64,000 bases of DNA from Azadirachta indica (GCA_022749755.1 CM040448.1:11406481-11470480); one strand, 5' to 3'. Positions 36,560 to 49,245 are shown, counted from the stretch's first letter. The notes: generated by a model not told the origin, from the letters alone. Numbers and translations: made by a program.

Positions 36560-36775
36560 CGCAGCATAAATATGCTTGCGCAGGCATTTGCGCGCCCTGC
36601 GCGCCCGTGCCGCGCTTATTGTCTTGCGCGCAATTTTTGTGCGAAGCGCGGTGCAGCCGCGCAATATTCTGCGCGGCCGCGCCTCGCTTACTATCTTGCA
36701 CACGCAGGCGTGCAATTGCTTGCGCGGCCGCACCACGCAATCTGTGTTGCTTGCGCGCCTACGCGCGCAAGAAGC
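36560..36775. repeat. GC-rich degenerate GCGC repeat block
   Basis: About 215 bp of strongly GC-rich DNA built from diverged units around GCGCGGCCGC and CTTGCGCGC, in surroundings of about 70 percent AT. Open frames on both strands (Arg/Ala-rich) are by-products of the base composition. It lies upstream of the retroelement ORF on that ORF's strand. Confidence 0.6.
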
Positions 36776-36879
36776 ATATATATATTTTTTAATTTTTTAA
36801 TTTTTTTTATTTTCACATTTTTTTTAATTTTTTTTGACATTTTTTTATAATTTTTTTCTTTTCTTTTTTCTTCTCTTTT

Positions 36880-37335
36880 TTTTTTCTCTCTTCACCTTTT
36901 TCCCTAACTCCCTTAGTTTGAAATTAAACTTGCAAAAATTTTTCACCGACCAAAAAAAAAAACACACAATCATTGAAAAGCTGACTTAAAAAATTTGAAA
37001 AGTTTGCAAATAGGTCCCCTTAACTTTACACCTAGGAACCCTGATGACTTACGTTTTGGTCCTTATTTCCCTTACGTTTTTATCCTCGAATATCTTTCTT
37101 TTTAAATCGAATTCAATAATTTTGAGTCAAATTTATTTTAAATGACTAATTCTCTCGTAATATGCAAAAAATACAATAAAACAATATTAAATATTAATGT
37201 AAGGAGAGAATTAAACAGACAAATCAAATTAATTAAAGAGTAAATGATAATTTTTTTTTATACAAATCAAATTAACTTTTATTTTTTACTTGATTGCAGC
37301 CGGTGCTGGGGCACCAAAAACCATGCGGGGGAGTG
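36880..37335. repeat. LTR-like fragment 1
   Basis: Shares long diverged stretches with 39005-39215 and 43085-43560: GCAAATAGGTCCCCTTA, ACTTACGTTTTGGTCC, the AATTCTCTCGT block, AAATATTAATGT, and a GGGGCACCAAAAA...GGGGGAGTGAGT end. The shared order suggests fragments of one LTR family. No intact element with two LTRs and a primer-binding site could be assembled by eye. Confidence 0.5.
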
Positions 37336-37387
37336 AGTATGATTGAAGAGGTGCCGCAGCTGCGTTGTTAATGACGTGGCTGTGTAA

Positions 37388-38365
37388 TGCATGCTGCACA
37401 AGAGCACGTGGCATGGCGCGGTAGCACCATTTGGTGGCACTGCGGCGCCATGCATTCTGCCATGCATTTTACACAAGAGTAGGTGGCATGGCGCGGTAGC
37501 GCCACTAGGAGGCGCAGCGGCGCCATGCATTCTGCCAAGCATACTGCACAAGAGCAGGTCGCATGGCGCGGTAGCGCCACCATGAGGCGCGGCGGCGCCA
37601 TGCATTCTGCTATGATACTGCACAAGAGCAGGTAGCATGGCGCGGCGGCGCCATGCATTCTGCATAAGAGCAGGTGGCATGGCGCGGTAGCGCCACTAGG
37701 AGGCGCGACGGCGCCATGCATTCTGCCAAGCATAATGCGCAAGAGCATGTGGCATGGCGCGGTAGCGCCACCATGAGACGCGGCGGTGCCATGCATTCTG
37801 CCATGATATTGCACAAAAGCAGGTAGCATGGCGCGGTAGCGCCACTTTATGGCGCAGCGGCGCCATGCATTTTGCATAAGAGTAGGTAGCATGGCGCGGT
37901 AGCGCCCCCAGGAGGCGCGACGGCGCCATGCATTCTACCAAGCATACTGCGCAAGAGCATGTGGCATGGCGCGGTAGCGCCACCATGAGGGGCGGCGGCG
38001 CCATGCATTCTGCCACGATACTGCACAAGAGCAGGTAGCATGGCTCGGTAGCGCCACTTTATGGCGCGGCGGCGCCATGCATTCTGCATAAGAGTAGGTG
38101 GCATAGCGCGATAGCGCCACCAGAAGGCGCGACGGCGCCATGCATTCTGCTAAGCATACTGCGCAAGAGCATGTGGCATGGCGCGGTAGCGCCACCATGA
38201 GGCGCGGCGGCGCCATACATTCTGCCATGATACTGCACAAGAGCAGGTAGCACGGCGCGGTAGCGCCACTTTATGGCACGGCGGCGCCATGTATTCTGCA
38301 TAGGAGCAGATGGCATGGCGCGGTAGCGCCACCAGGAGGCGCGGCAGCGCCATGCATTCTGCACA
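37388..38365 (+). repeat. GC-rich higher-order minisatellite
   Basis: Tandem array of monomers of about 70 bp, each with GGCATGGCGCGGTAGCGCCA followed by a GGCGCGGCGGCGCCATGCATT-like half. Three monomer types alternate (ACTTTATGG, ACCAGGAGG and ACCATGAGG forms), giving a higher-order period of about 212 bp. The landmark GCACAAGAGCAGGTAGC recurs near 37619, 37811, 38025 and 38237; the first interval is shorter because one monomer lacks 22 bases. Each monomer holds two GGCGC/GCGCC dyads that could form hairpins. Many CpG sites are present. Open frames on either strand here are artefacts. Confidence 0.9.
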
Positions 38366-38372
38366 AGGCAAT

Positions 38373-39215
<843 letters not shown>

Positions 39216-39224
39216 TTTTATTTT

Positions 39225-39480
39225 TATGTAATTTAATGATTATAGCCAATAAGTGGTAGGACTTTATTTATTTCTTTTTTATTCTAATTATATTTGTTGT
39301 TTATATATTGGAATTCAATGAAAAATAAACTATTCTCTTTTTTTGCCTTTTGATTGAATATTCTTATTTAAACATTAAAGTTAATAATAATATTGTTCAT
39401 GGTGTTGGATCTGTCTTTAAACGGTGATTTTTTATTTTTAATCTGTTGCTAATTTGTCCAATGCTATAATGGCAGATTTT
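39225..39480. repeat. Repeat shared with 42852-43020 and, in part, 32270-32380
   Basis: The block 39225-39395 (TATATTGGAATTCAATGAAAA and surroundings) recurs at 42852-43020 in the same orientation. The following part, with ATGCTATAATGGCAGA, resembles 32270-32380 in the left arm. The interior of the element was therefore enlarged by internal duplication. Confidence 0.55.
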
Positions 39481-39996
39481 GAATAGTGAATGCATATATA
39501 TTACATTTATATCTAAAATTTATATAACTATAATATAATGTCAAATCACTATTAGATTTATATCTAAAATTTGTATATTGAAATATTACAAATAAAAACA
39601 ATCATTCAGTTAATATTTATATTTTAATTAATGTTTAAAATTTAAAATTTATTTGTAAAATTCCCTAATGATTGAAATTCTCTTTGATCAAACAACGGTT
39701 TATCCAAATCTTTACTCTTGACATAAGCTGCAAATTTGGAGCTGGCATAAAACTAATTACTGCTTTTGAACTAGCATTATTACAATAAAATTTTATTAAC
39801 ATGAATGTAAATAATAAACTGAATTTGTGAAAAATTATCTTGGACCAAGTTCAAAAACTAGAGAAGTACAAAATACAGCAAAACATAGTCTAATAGTTCA
39901 TGACATGGAGAATGAATTACAAATAAACCAAATTTCTAATTCAAATATAACTATGATGGTATTATTAGTTAACAACTATCCGTACTCCACTAAATA

Positions 39997-40741
39997 TTAT
40001 TTTAGAAAATCGATGTTGTCATCCAAAAATGACAGGTCTGGAGTTGGAATGTTGTTGAAATACTCTTCGAGAAATGAAATATCCTGAGACAAACAATCTT
40101 CCAAAACATCGAATGATAAATTTGTTGTCTCTCCTTGAAACTCTTGAACTATTGTTGTTGGTTTATCAGCAGGTTTCAATGATGTTTTTTCTTTTTCTGT
40201 TTCTTTGCTAGAATGAGTCTGAAAATTGAGAACAGAAGTTGAAGTTGAAAAATTGTTAGACTCATTACCCTGTACTATTGATTTCTCTGGATTCTTTGGT
40301 CTTCTTCTTTTTCGCTGAAAGGGGCGGTGTTGAGAAGTTTGTTAAAGTGGTAGGACCTCTAAGCTTAATAGCTGCATTGTCGTAAACTCTCGCAGCTTCT
40401 TCAGCTGTATCATAAGTTCTGAGCCAGAGTCCTACCCCTCCATGTTTAATCTCAGTAGCCCATCTACCCCAAGGCCGCTGCCGTATGCCACGAAACTTTT
40501 TAATTGGTCGTCGACATACTGAAGCATTTGTTGAGATTCTCTTCTTGTTATTAGCGAGGACAGCAGTGTTACTATTCTTACTGGGAGTGAGGTCGATGTA
40601 TGTTTTATTCACAAAGCGGCGCCATGGATTCTGGCGGTGGGATAACTCTCCATCTTTGTTACTGGAGGAGTCCGTCGCATTGTGATCAGTGGTTGAAATC
40701 CTTACAACTCTTTGAACTGTACCGACACCACTATTGTTCAT
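39997..40741 (-). pseudogene. CRF-type AP2/ERF transcription factor, one frameshift
   Basis: Resembles the cytokinin-response-factor subgroup of ERF proteins. From ATG 40741 the N terminus has RVVRISTTDHNATDSSS (the CRF/TEH region). An AP2 domain follows at about residues 82-138 (KKFRGIRQRPWGRWATEI, then DTAEEAARVYDNAAIKLRGP). At the C4 run complementary to 40321-40324 one extra base shifts the frame, and the frame stops at 40265. The other frame continues as KNPEKSIVQGNESNNF to an acidic C terminus ending in DLSFLDDNIDFLK and a stop at 39997. Without that base the gene would be about 247 aa. The usual WLGTF core reads WLRTY and the loop before it is shortened, so DNA binding may be lost. No intron is seen. 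It lies antisense within the CACTA element and is probably captured. Confidence 0.85.
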
Positions 40742-42189
40742 TTTATGTTTCTAATTTCTTCTTTTCCTTACAATTGACTGAAAAAGATTGACATTACAAA
40801 ATAATTAAAATATACGTAACATAAAGATAATGTTTAAAAATTATTACCCTTTAACTTAAAATAACAATTATTTGTTTACTTTTTATAAATAAAAGCATAA
40901 TTTTAATCATTGCAAAAACATAATTTAAAAGTAAGAACATACTTGCACTAACTTATAAAATGAAGAAGTCAAAAAATAGTCGAACACGAACAACTCATCA
41001 ATTCCTTCTCAAGTGGGCATTTTTTTCCCAAACTGTAAAATATGTTAAGAAATACAAAATGAACTTTAGTAATAATAAAAAAAATAAATAAAATTTAAAA
41101 ATAATCAAAGTAATATATAATATGTAAATTGATCTTACCTCTTGAATAATGCATCATGATCACAATAATTAACAGCCATATAAAGAGTAAAAAACAATAA
41201 ATTAGCAAAACAAACTCAAACTCAGGCGGCATATTTGTTCTTAAATAATATCTGGATCAAATGCAGCTTTCCTAATAAGAAACTGAAAAATTCAAAATAA
41301 AAATTTAGTAAACTCAAATGATATGAAATATTATGAATATAAAAAATTAAACCAATCAAAATGTCCTATTATCTATCTATTAAAAATCACTAACAAAATA
41401 CGTAAATATGATATCTAGAATAATAAATAAACAAAAAAATAATAATAAATAACTACATAATTAAATAAATAATATCAAATTTATGTAAACATATGATACC
41501 TGTTAATTTCACTTGTAAGTAGTAGTAGTAAAGTGAGTGTAGAAAGAAAAACAAGAAAGGAGTGCGAGAGAGAGGCTGTAAGGGCGACAGCGATGAGAGA
41601 AAAAGAAAATATGAGGGAAAGAGTTTAGGGTTATGGCTTTTACTTTTATATAATTATCATCAATTAAATTCAAAATATATAATATACATAGACATATTAT
41701 TAAATATATATTTAATTATTTGTTATGTATTGGAAGAGGGAAAGGGAGAAAGATAAAGACTAAAATGTCGTTTTTTATTTAACGAAAAAAGAAATGAGTG
41801 AAGTGAAAAATAAAGGACAGCACAAGTAAAGAAAAAAGGATAGCGCAAGTCAAAAAGAATGGGGCGCGTGCATAAAAATAATTTTTTAGGAATATTTTAT
41901 TTTGGCTAATTAAAGTCAAAAAGTTAAAGATATACTTATATTTTAAATTGTATTTATTTGTAGTTTATTTTATTTATTTTGTAAGACAAAAAAAATTAAG
42001 TTGTTAAAATATTGTAGTACAATATTATTTAAAAATTAATATTTATTTATGATTTATTTTATTTATTCTATGGTATCTAATTAATATGAAATTATTAATA
42101 TATTAAAACAAATAAATTATATTTTATTTATAAGAGGTAAATAAATATTTAATTATTAAGATTTTATAAAATAAAACTTATTATTATTA
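40742..42189. other. AT-rich CACTA interior, no gene seen
   Basis: AT-rich sequence upstream of the ERF copy, perhaps including its former promoter. The purine-rich stretch near 41560-41630 holds only an unsupported open frame. Confidence 0.4.
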
Positions 42190-42830
42190 ATAGCCTTTGA
42201 AGAATCGGCACAAAACTCAGGGATGAAGCAATCCTCACCATTAATTTACTTCTCCCCTATGCACCTTGCATAAGCAAACATACTAGCTGTTTTCCTTGGA
42301 TCAAGACCCTGAAACAGATCAACCAACCACATGCATTTGAAAGTAAGCAAATATCTCACAAAATATCAATTACCTGATTCTGAGCTCTAAAATTAACACA
42401 CAAAACTTTACTTGAAGTGCTCAAAGAAAGGGTTTCATCAGCCTTTAACAGTGTGGGCATTAACCCAAGGTGTATGCCCCCAAACGAGCTTGCCATTATA
42501 GCAAGCATGAACCTTGTTACCTCCAACTGCAAATTCAACATACCGCATATCTGGATTCATCTGCCAAAGCAAAAATCCACACCTCTAACTGCAAGTTCAA
42601 CATACCACATATTTGGATTCATCCGCCAAAGCACAAATCCAAACCTCCAACTACAAGTTCAACATACCGATTCATCTGCCAAAGCATAAACCCACCCAAC
42701 TCTGCTCATCTACAAGCATTCTTATTGTTAACTGTCATAGTAGCAGTTTCAAACTCTGCAACTGCCATCCTACTCTTTCTAATGGCATAAGCATTTTCAA
42801 TACAGCTGTGTGAATTTGTTTTAGAAAGAG
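42190..42830 (-). pseudogene. DUF620 gene fragment with retained intron
   Basis: Fragment of a plant DUF620 gene (function unknown). On the minus strand it reads RMAVAEFETATMTVNNKNACR, LWQMNPDMRYVEFAVGGNK, VHACYNGKLVWGHTPW, then GLDPRKTASMFAYARCIGEK and INGEDCF. An apparent 65-bp intron (42309-42373) has GT-AG borders and joins CAG to GGTCTTGATCC, matching Q-GLDPR of the family. This means the copy was taken from genomic DNA, not a processed transcript. It has in-frame stops, a missing stretch before the intron, and a 62-bp exonic segment repeated three times (from 42520, 42582 and 42644). Both ends of the gene are absent. Confidence 0.82.
42520..42696. repeat. Three tandem 62-bp repeats in the DUF620 fragment
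   Basis: Copies start with CCTCCAACTGC (42520), CCTCTAACTGC (42582) and CCTCCAACTAC (42644). The third is shortened by about 7 bases. Each codes, on minus, for LWQMNPDMRYVEFAVGG-like sequence. Since 62 is not a multiple of three, the copies are in different frames. Confidence 0.8.
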
Positions 42831-43084
42831 AAGACTTGGACAAAGAGAATGTTTTACTCTAATGTAAATTAATGATTGTAGCTAATTAGTAGGACATTGT
42901 TTCCTTCTTTTTTGCTTTGATTATGTTTGTTGTATATATATTGGAATCCAATGAAAATATACGCGTTTCTCTCTTTCTACCCTTTAATTGAATATCCTAC
43001 TTAGACATTAAAATTAAGAAGCAAGGCCGTTTGTTTTTTTCCTTTTTGCTTTTTACAATTTTCTAATTGTTTTCTTCTTCTTTT

Positions 43085-43560
43085 CTTTTTTCTTCTTTTT
43101 TGTTTCTCTCTGCATCATTTTCCCCAACTCCCCTAATTTGGATTTCAATTTGCAAAAATTCTCCACGTACACCACCCAAAAAAAGAAAAAAAAAAGGACA
43201 ATTGTTGAAAAAGCTGAGCCGAAAGGTTTAAAAATCTTGCAAATAGGTCCCCTTATCTTTGCACTTAGGTCCGCAGGTGACTTGTGTTTGGGTTCGTATT
43301 TTCCTCACGGTTTCGTCCTCGAACGTCTTCCTTTTCCAGTCGAAAATCTATTTTTTCGAGTCAAATTTTCTACGAATGGATAATTGTCTCGTGATCTGAA
43401 AAAATGCAACAAAAAAAAAACATTAAATATTGATGTTGGCAGAGGATTAAACAAACAGAGCAAATTAAAGAGTAAATGATAAGTTTGTTTTGATACACTC
43501 ATCAAAATAAATTAAACGTATGTTGGGGCGCCGAAAACAGCGCGAGGGAGTGAGTACAGC
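43085..43560. repeat. LTR-like fragment 3, just upstream of the transposase gene
   Basis: Third member of the LTR-like set, from the pyrimidine-rich CTTTTTTGTTTCTCTCTG block through GCAAATAGGTCCCCTTA, GACTTGTGTTTGGG and AATTGTCTCGTG to TGATAAGTTTGTTTTGATACACTC and GGGAGTGAGT. It ends directly before the transposase leader. Confidence 0.5.
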
Positions 43561-43617
43561 ACGTATGTTGGTTTTTGGTTTTGCTGTTGCTAGGAACTGA
43601 TGTTGGCTAGTGGTGCT

Positions 43618-43815
43618 GCATTTATTTACTGTTGCTGGAATTAATCTTTCTCCTCTAGTCATCTCTAGCACTTGAGCTTCTCACCACTGGTCTCTAGCAC
43701 TACGGCAGCAATTTGGTCCTCTCTGTAAGTCTCTAATATCGTGTCTAATATAAACATATATTGTCATAAATTAGAAAGAATGTGTATTAATACTTTTTAG
43801 TGATTATATTTTCAG
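43618..43815 (+). promoter_or_regulatory. Transposase gene leader with intron, duplicated at 48583
   Basis: A leader exon containing ACTGTTGCTGGAATTAATC and TTCTCACCACTGGTCTCTAGC ends at CTCTCT|GTAAGT (about 43725). An acceptor TATATTTTCAG stands at 43815, just before the ATG at 43817. The same leader elements recur before the second transposon gene (47980-48010 and 48583-48640). Confidence 0.5.
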
Positions 43816-43816
43816 A

Positions 43817-46800
43817 ATGGATAAATCTTGGATGACTATGGATAGGAGATCACATGCTTTTGTAGAAGGCGTAGATAATTTCTTAAAATTTGTATTACGT
43901 CATTCAAGGAATCCTAATACCATACATTGCCCATGCATAAAGTGTGGCAATTTCAAAGTGCACACTATTATGGAGATAAAAGAACATTTATTTTTTAATG
44001 GTATTGATAAAAGTTATCGCATTTGGATTTGGCATGGAGAGTCATGTGATTATGGGGCAGATTTACCAAATGTGGAGCAGTCATGTTTTGAATGTTATGG
44101 CCATGATGATGGGATAGATAACACTAGAGAGATGGTGCGTGTTGCACAAGATGATTGTACTAGTAATCCAAAAGTTTTTCAGAAGTTATTAGATGATGCT
44201 GAGAAGCCATTGTATTTTGGTTGTACAAAATATACAAAACTGTGTGCTTTGGTAAAGTTGTACAACCTAAAAGCAAAATATGGATTTTCTGACCAATGTT
44301 TTTCTGATTTGTTGAAATTATTGGCTGACATATTACCAAGTAATAATGAGTTGCCCCTTTCAATGTATGAAGCAAAGAAGACACTTAATGCACTTGGCAT
44401 GGAATATGAAAAGATACATGCTTGTCCCAATGATTGTATATTGTACAGAAAACAATTTCAAGATGCAACTATATGTCCTCAATGTGGAGTGTCAAGATGG
44501 AAGCTTAACAAGAATTCAACCGAGCCAAAGAACGGTGTGCCCGCCAAGGTTTTATGGTATTTTCCACCGATCCCTCGATTTAGAAGAATGTTTCAAAGTG
44601 CAGAAACAGCAAAGAATTTGACATGGCATGCTACTGTGAGGGAAATTGATGGTTTACTACGACATCCTTCTGATTCCCCAACATGGAGGCTAGTTGATGA
44701 CTCTTGGCCAGATTTTGCTATTGATCCAAGAAACCTTCGACTTGCACTTGCAGTTGATGGAATTAACCCACATAATTCTCTTAGTAGTAGGTATAGTTGT
44801 TGGCCTATTGTGATGATAACTTATAATCTTCCTCCATGGTTATGTATGAAACGAAAATTTATGATGCTAACTTTATTGATATCTGGGCCCAAACAACCTG
44901 GAAACAACATTGATGTTTATTTGCAGCCACTGATTGATGATCTAAAACAACTGTGGGAGGAAGGTATTTCGGCATATGATGCATATCGTAAAGAGCACTT
45001 CAAGTTAAGAGCAATATTACTATGGACAATAAATGATTTTCCAGCATATGGCAATTTATCCGGGCATACAGTGAAAGGATATTATGCATGTCCGGTGTGC
45101 AGTGAAGAAACCGATTGTTGCAAGTTAAAATACGGTAAAAAGATGTCTTATATGGGTCATAGAAGATTTTTGCCTCCACATCATTCGTATAGGAAGCAAA
45201 AGAAGGCTTTTAATGGTGAACAGGAATTGAGAAAAGCTCCAAAACCATTAACAAGTGAAGAAATATTAAAAAAAATTGCAGGGGTACATTTTTCCCAAGG
45301 AAAACGCAAGCGTCATGTTACAAGTTCTAATGGTAGTACTGAAAGTTGTTGGAAGAAAAAGTCAATCTTTTTTCAGTTAGAATATTGGAAATCTTTTCAT
45401 ATTCGACATATTTTAGATGTTATGCACATTGAGAAAAATGTGTGCGATAACATAGTTGGTACATTATTGAACATTCCAGGTAAAACCAAAGATGGACTTG
45501 CATCTCGATTAGATCTTAAAGAGATGGGGTTAAGGAATGAGTTGGCACCTACAGAGACAGCAAAAGGGATACTTTTACCTCTAGCATGTTACACAATGTC
45601 TACAGATGAAAAAAGAAGATTTTGTAAGATGTTATTTAATGCAAAAGTTCCAGAAGGATACTCATCAAATTTTAGAAATGTTGTTTCAATGAAAGATTGT
45701 AAGCTCTATGGTCTAAAGTCTCACGACTGTCATACATTGATGCAACAATTATTACCTGTGGCAATCCGCTCTGTGTTACCTAAGCATGTCAGGTTTGTAA
45801 TTACTAGATTTTGCTTCTTTTTTAATATGTTATGCAAAAAAGTAATGGATGTGGAAAAAGTTGATGAGATGCAAACTAGTATTGTGTTGACCTTATGTAT
45901 ACTTGAAAAATATTTTCCTCCGTCATTTTTCGATATAATGATTCATTTAACAATGCATCTTGTTAGAGAAGTTAAAATATGCGAACCAGTTTATCTACGA
46001 TGGATGTACCCATTTGAACGGTTCATGAAAGTTTTGAAAGGTTATGTGAGGAATCGTAATTGTCCAGAAGGATGTATTGCAGAATGTTACATTGCAGAAG
46101 AAGCTATTGAGTTTTGCATAGAAATGTGGATGCAATTGGAATCCCATCTGGTCAAGCTTATGAAAGTAATTCTGTTGGTAGGCCACTATCAGGAGGTAAG
46201 GTAGAGACTATTGATCGTATTCAATGGAAGCAAGCTCATCGATATGTATTAGAAAACACAGATGAAGTTCAACCGTATATTGAGTAAGTTGTAAAATTTC
46301 ATTCATTTGTATTTGAAAATTAATTTCTAGGTCTAAAGCCATATATATAACATTACTTTTTATTTTTTATGTTAGGGAACACATGGAGCTATTAAGGCTA
46401 GAGCATCGAAAAAAATCTAAAGGAAAGAAGTGGCTACAAGATGAGCACAACCGCACATTTATTTATTGGTTACGTGACAAAGTAAGTGTTAACTAACATT
46501 TAGTATTAATATTAAGGCACCGAAATAAATCATCTACACAAAATTATCCATTTTTTATGATGCTTATATGTGTGCAGATAGCTCATGAGTTAAGTCATCC
46601 AAATAATAATATATCGGAGAACTTACGGTGGATAGCACATGGACCACGATTTGAAGTTATAAAATATCAAGGTTATGATGTCAATAAATGTCGTTACCAT
46701 GTAAAAGGAAGAGATGCTCAGCGTGTACATCAAAATAGTGGAGTAAGCATAATTACAAATACCATGCAAATTGCAAGCTCTAAAGATAAAAATCCAACTA

Positions 46801-47120
46801 TTTCAAATATGTCATTTTATGGAGTTATTCAAGAAATTTGGGATTTAAACTATAACAAGTTTAAAATTCCAATATTTAAGTGCGATTGGGTGGACAGTGG
46901 TAATGGGACTAAAGTAGATGAGTTAGGTTTTGTATTAGTTGACCTTAATAAGATTGGGCATAAATCTGACCAATTTATTTTGGCATCACAAGCAAAGCAA
47001 ATATTTTATATACAAGATCCAGTTGATGCGAGATGGTCAATTGTACAAGTACCCCCTCAGAAGGATTATAACTATGACAATGATGAGTTAGGTGACACAT
47101 CATGGAGCATCAATGTTTAA
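43817..47120 (+). pseudogene. CACTA TNP2-type transposase (TNPD-like), frameshifted
   Basis: Large transposase of En/Spm elements. Exon 1 runs from ATG 43817 to about 46283, exon 2 is 46376-46481 and exon 3 is 46578-47120, all with GT-AG borders. The N-terminal transposase-associated domain (WMTMDRRSHAFVEGV, with CPCIKCG) is followed by the TNP2 core. Likely acidic residues include D314 in ALAVDGINP and D407 in TINDFPAYG; HACPNDCILYRK and CPQCG zinc-type motifs are also present. A DUF4218-like part (LPVAIRSVLPKHVR, FPPSFFDIMIHLTMHL) and a C-terminal DUF4216-like part (FKCDWVD, FILASQAKQIFYI) follow. Near 46121-46131 about ten bases seem lost: the frame runs to a stop at 46204, while DAIGIPSGQAYESNS continues in another frame. 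The other exons are open. Confidence 0.92.
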
Positions 47121-49245
47121 CTCCTTCATTACCAGATTTAGAATTAATTGATTCATTCAGTGAGAATGATGCAACCTATGCTCGTGCAGATTGTGAGGGT
47201 ACTTGGATTGAAAATATTATGAGCAAATAGGCATGTTTATATATTTCTTTTATTCATTTTGTTTTTAAGCATTTTTTTATTAAGATATCATAAATTTCAT
47301 TCATTTATATTTATTTTACTTTGAAGTGTTGAGTAAATTATATATTTTAAATAGCATGGCTGACTTTTTTTTTTAAAAATTATTTGCAGTATCATGGCTT
47401 TTTTCCATGGAGCCAACCAAGATGATATAGAAAAGTTCTTCAAAAGAGGAATTAGTTTTACATTATTATGGATACACTTCACTATTGTTGGGCTGTGCTA
47501 TAGTCAGATATTGATCTTCTGATAGAGCTTGAATCTTGTTGGAGCGGTTGTTTTCTATATATTTGTTAGCTTCATGATGTTCTGGTGCTCTTTTACTGCT
47601 ACTTTGTTTTGACTAAAATTATTAGTTAATACATTTTGTTTAAATAAATCTCTAAGCAACAGATTAAAGTGATGAAATAAAACAATGAGTAAGAAGTTTA
47701 AAAGCCTTGATGTTAAATACAAATTCATAAGGTAGAAACACCAAAATAAAAAAAAATTGAAAAGATAATTACAACAATTAAATTGATCATGAAAATAAAA
47801 AAAATCTAAATTACACATTGAAAACCGAGATCTAAATTTGAATATAAATAATAATTAAATAAAAAAGTTAGAAACATAATTATTATAAATTATTGAAAGA
47901 TAATAAAAAGTTAGAAACAAAATTATTAAAGGTAGTTAATATAAATAAAATTTTATAAGCTTAATATAAATAAAGTTTTTTACTGTTGCTGGAATCAATT
48001 TTTCTCCTCTGCTGCTTGTTGTTTTTGCCCTGTTATTGATATGCTGCTCCATTGCTTTCCGTTTTTGGTTTCCTGCTGATGAATTCAATCTCAATTGCCA
48101 TTCCTGCTGCTAGTACTAGCATTTTATTCTTCCCTTCTCCTGCTGGTTGCTGATACTGATGCTGTTACTAGTGGTTTCTGTATTTTTTTTCTTTTAATTT
48201 GTGGCTGTTGCATCTTTCAATACTGCTCTTACAATTGTTTTATAACTTCCTCTAAGCTTCTTTGTGTCTTTTCTAGGCTTCCTTATTATTTAATAATATA
48301 CTATTTTGATTTTTTAAAAAAATATATATTTTTGCATATTTTTCAGCTTCTTTCTATGCTGCTACCTTTCTTCTACGCTTTTACTACTCTCTTTGATGCT
48401 TACAATTGTGCTCACCAGCAGAAAGTACTACTATACAGCTTACTGCTTGCTACTCAATCCTTTTCTTGTTTTAATTTTATTTTTTCTGCCTTTAGCTTCA
48501 CCAATTGGAGGATTTAGAGTCTTATAAAACTCATAATCCAGAACATTGAGATTTTGCCAAGAATTACGCAGAAGGAGGAAAAGAGCACATAAGCTTCTCA
48601 TCACTAGTCTCTAGAACTACAACAGCAACTTGGTCATCTATGTAAGTTTTGAAATTGTTTCTGCAGATTTTTCAGCTTTTTATAGCAAATATTGATGTAT
48701 GTTACCGGCTCTAGATGCTACTATTTTTTAAATTTAACGTTATTTGTAATTACTTTTGCAACCTTACTGCTAAGTTTCTTGTTGGTTATGAATGAAGAAA
48801 ACAACAATTTGCTTTATTTTTATTCGTAAATTATAAAGTAAACCTCTTGCTTTATTTTTTAGATTCTTAAAAACTCATAATGCAGTGGTAAGAACACTAA
48901 TTTAGTTTAATTTAGTTAATATTCTTATTTTTTTAAGTCATTTATTGGTAGGTTAACAGTAATTGAGATTACTCTCTTAATACAATTAATGATATAATTA
49001 TATTGTGATTATTAAAATAATTGTTAGTAATATAAATATAAATCTGTTGGTTATAACTTGAATATATTTATATAAATTATTTTTTAAGTTTTTTAGACAT
49101 TACCTTAATAATTAAGATATTCTAAATTTTATTCATTAGTAATTAACATAACCTAAATTTTATTTAGTACGTAACATTTATTTTATCTTAAAGTGATGAA
49201 TTAATTATATTTTTACTAGTATCACTCACATGTTTTTTTTTTCAG
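47121..49245. other. Spacer between the two CACTA genes
   Basis: AT-rich. A stretch at 47389-47430 (CAG|TATCATGGCTTTTTTCC) resembles the first coding exon of the next gene at 49246, so it may be a duplicated exon. Sequence at 47980-48010 and 48583-48650 repeats the transposase leader and ends in a likely donor (CTAT|GTAAGT). A 140-codon open frame at 48095-48517 is hydrophobic low-complexity sequence and not convincing as a gene. Confidence 0.5.

Noticed and set aside
36380..36850. Arg/Ala/Cys-rich open frames
   Set aside because: They follow from GCGC-rich composition; open frames overlap on both strands and none has a known motif.
37388..38365. Possible CRISPR-like array
   Set aside because: Monomers are contiguous diverged repeats without unique spacers, in a plant nuclear genome.
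48095..48517. 140-codon hydrophobic open frame
   Set aside because: Leu/Phe/Ser/Cys-rich low-complexity translation of pyrimidine-rich DNA next to the transposon leader; no family resemblance.
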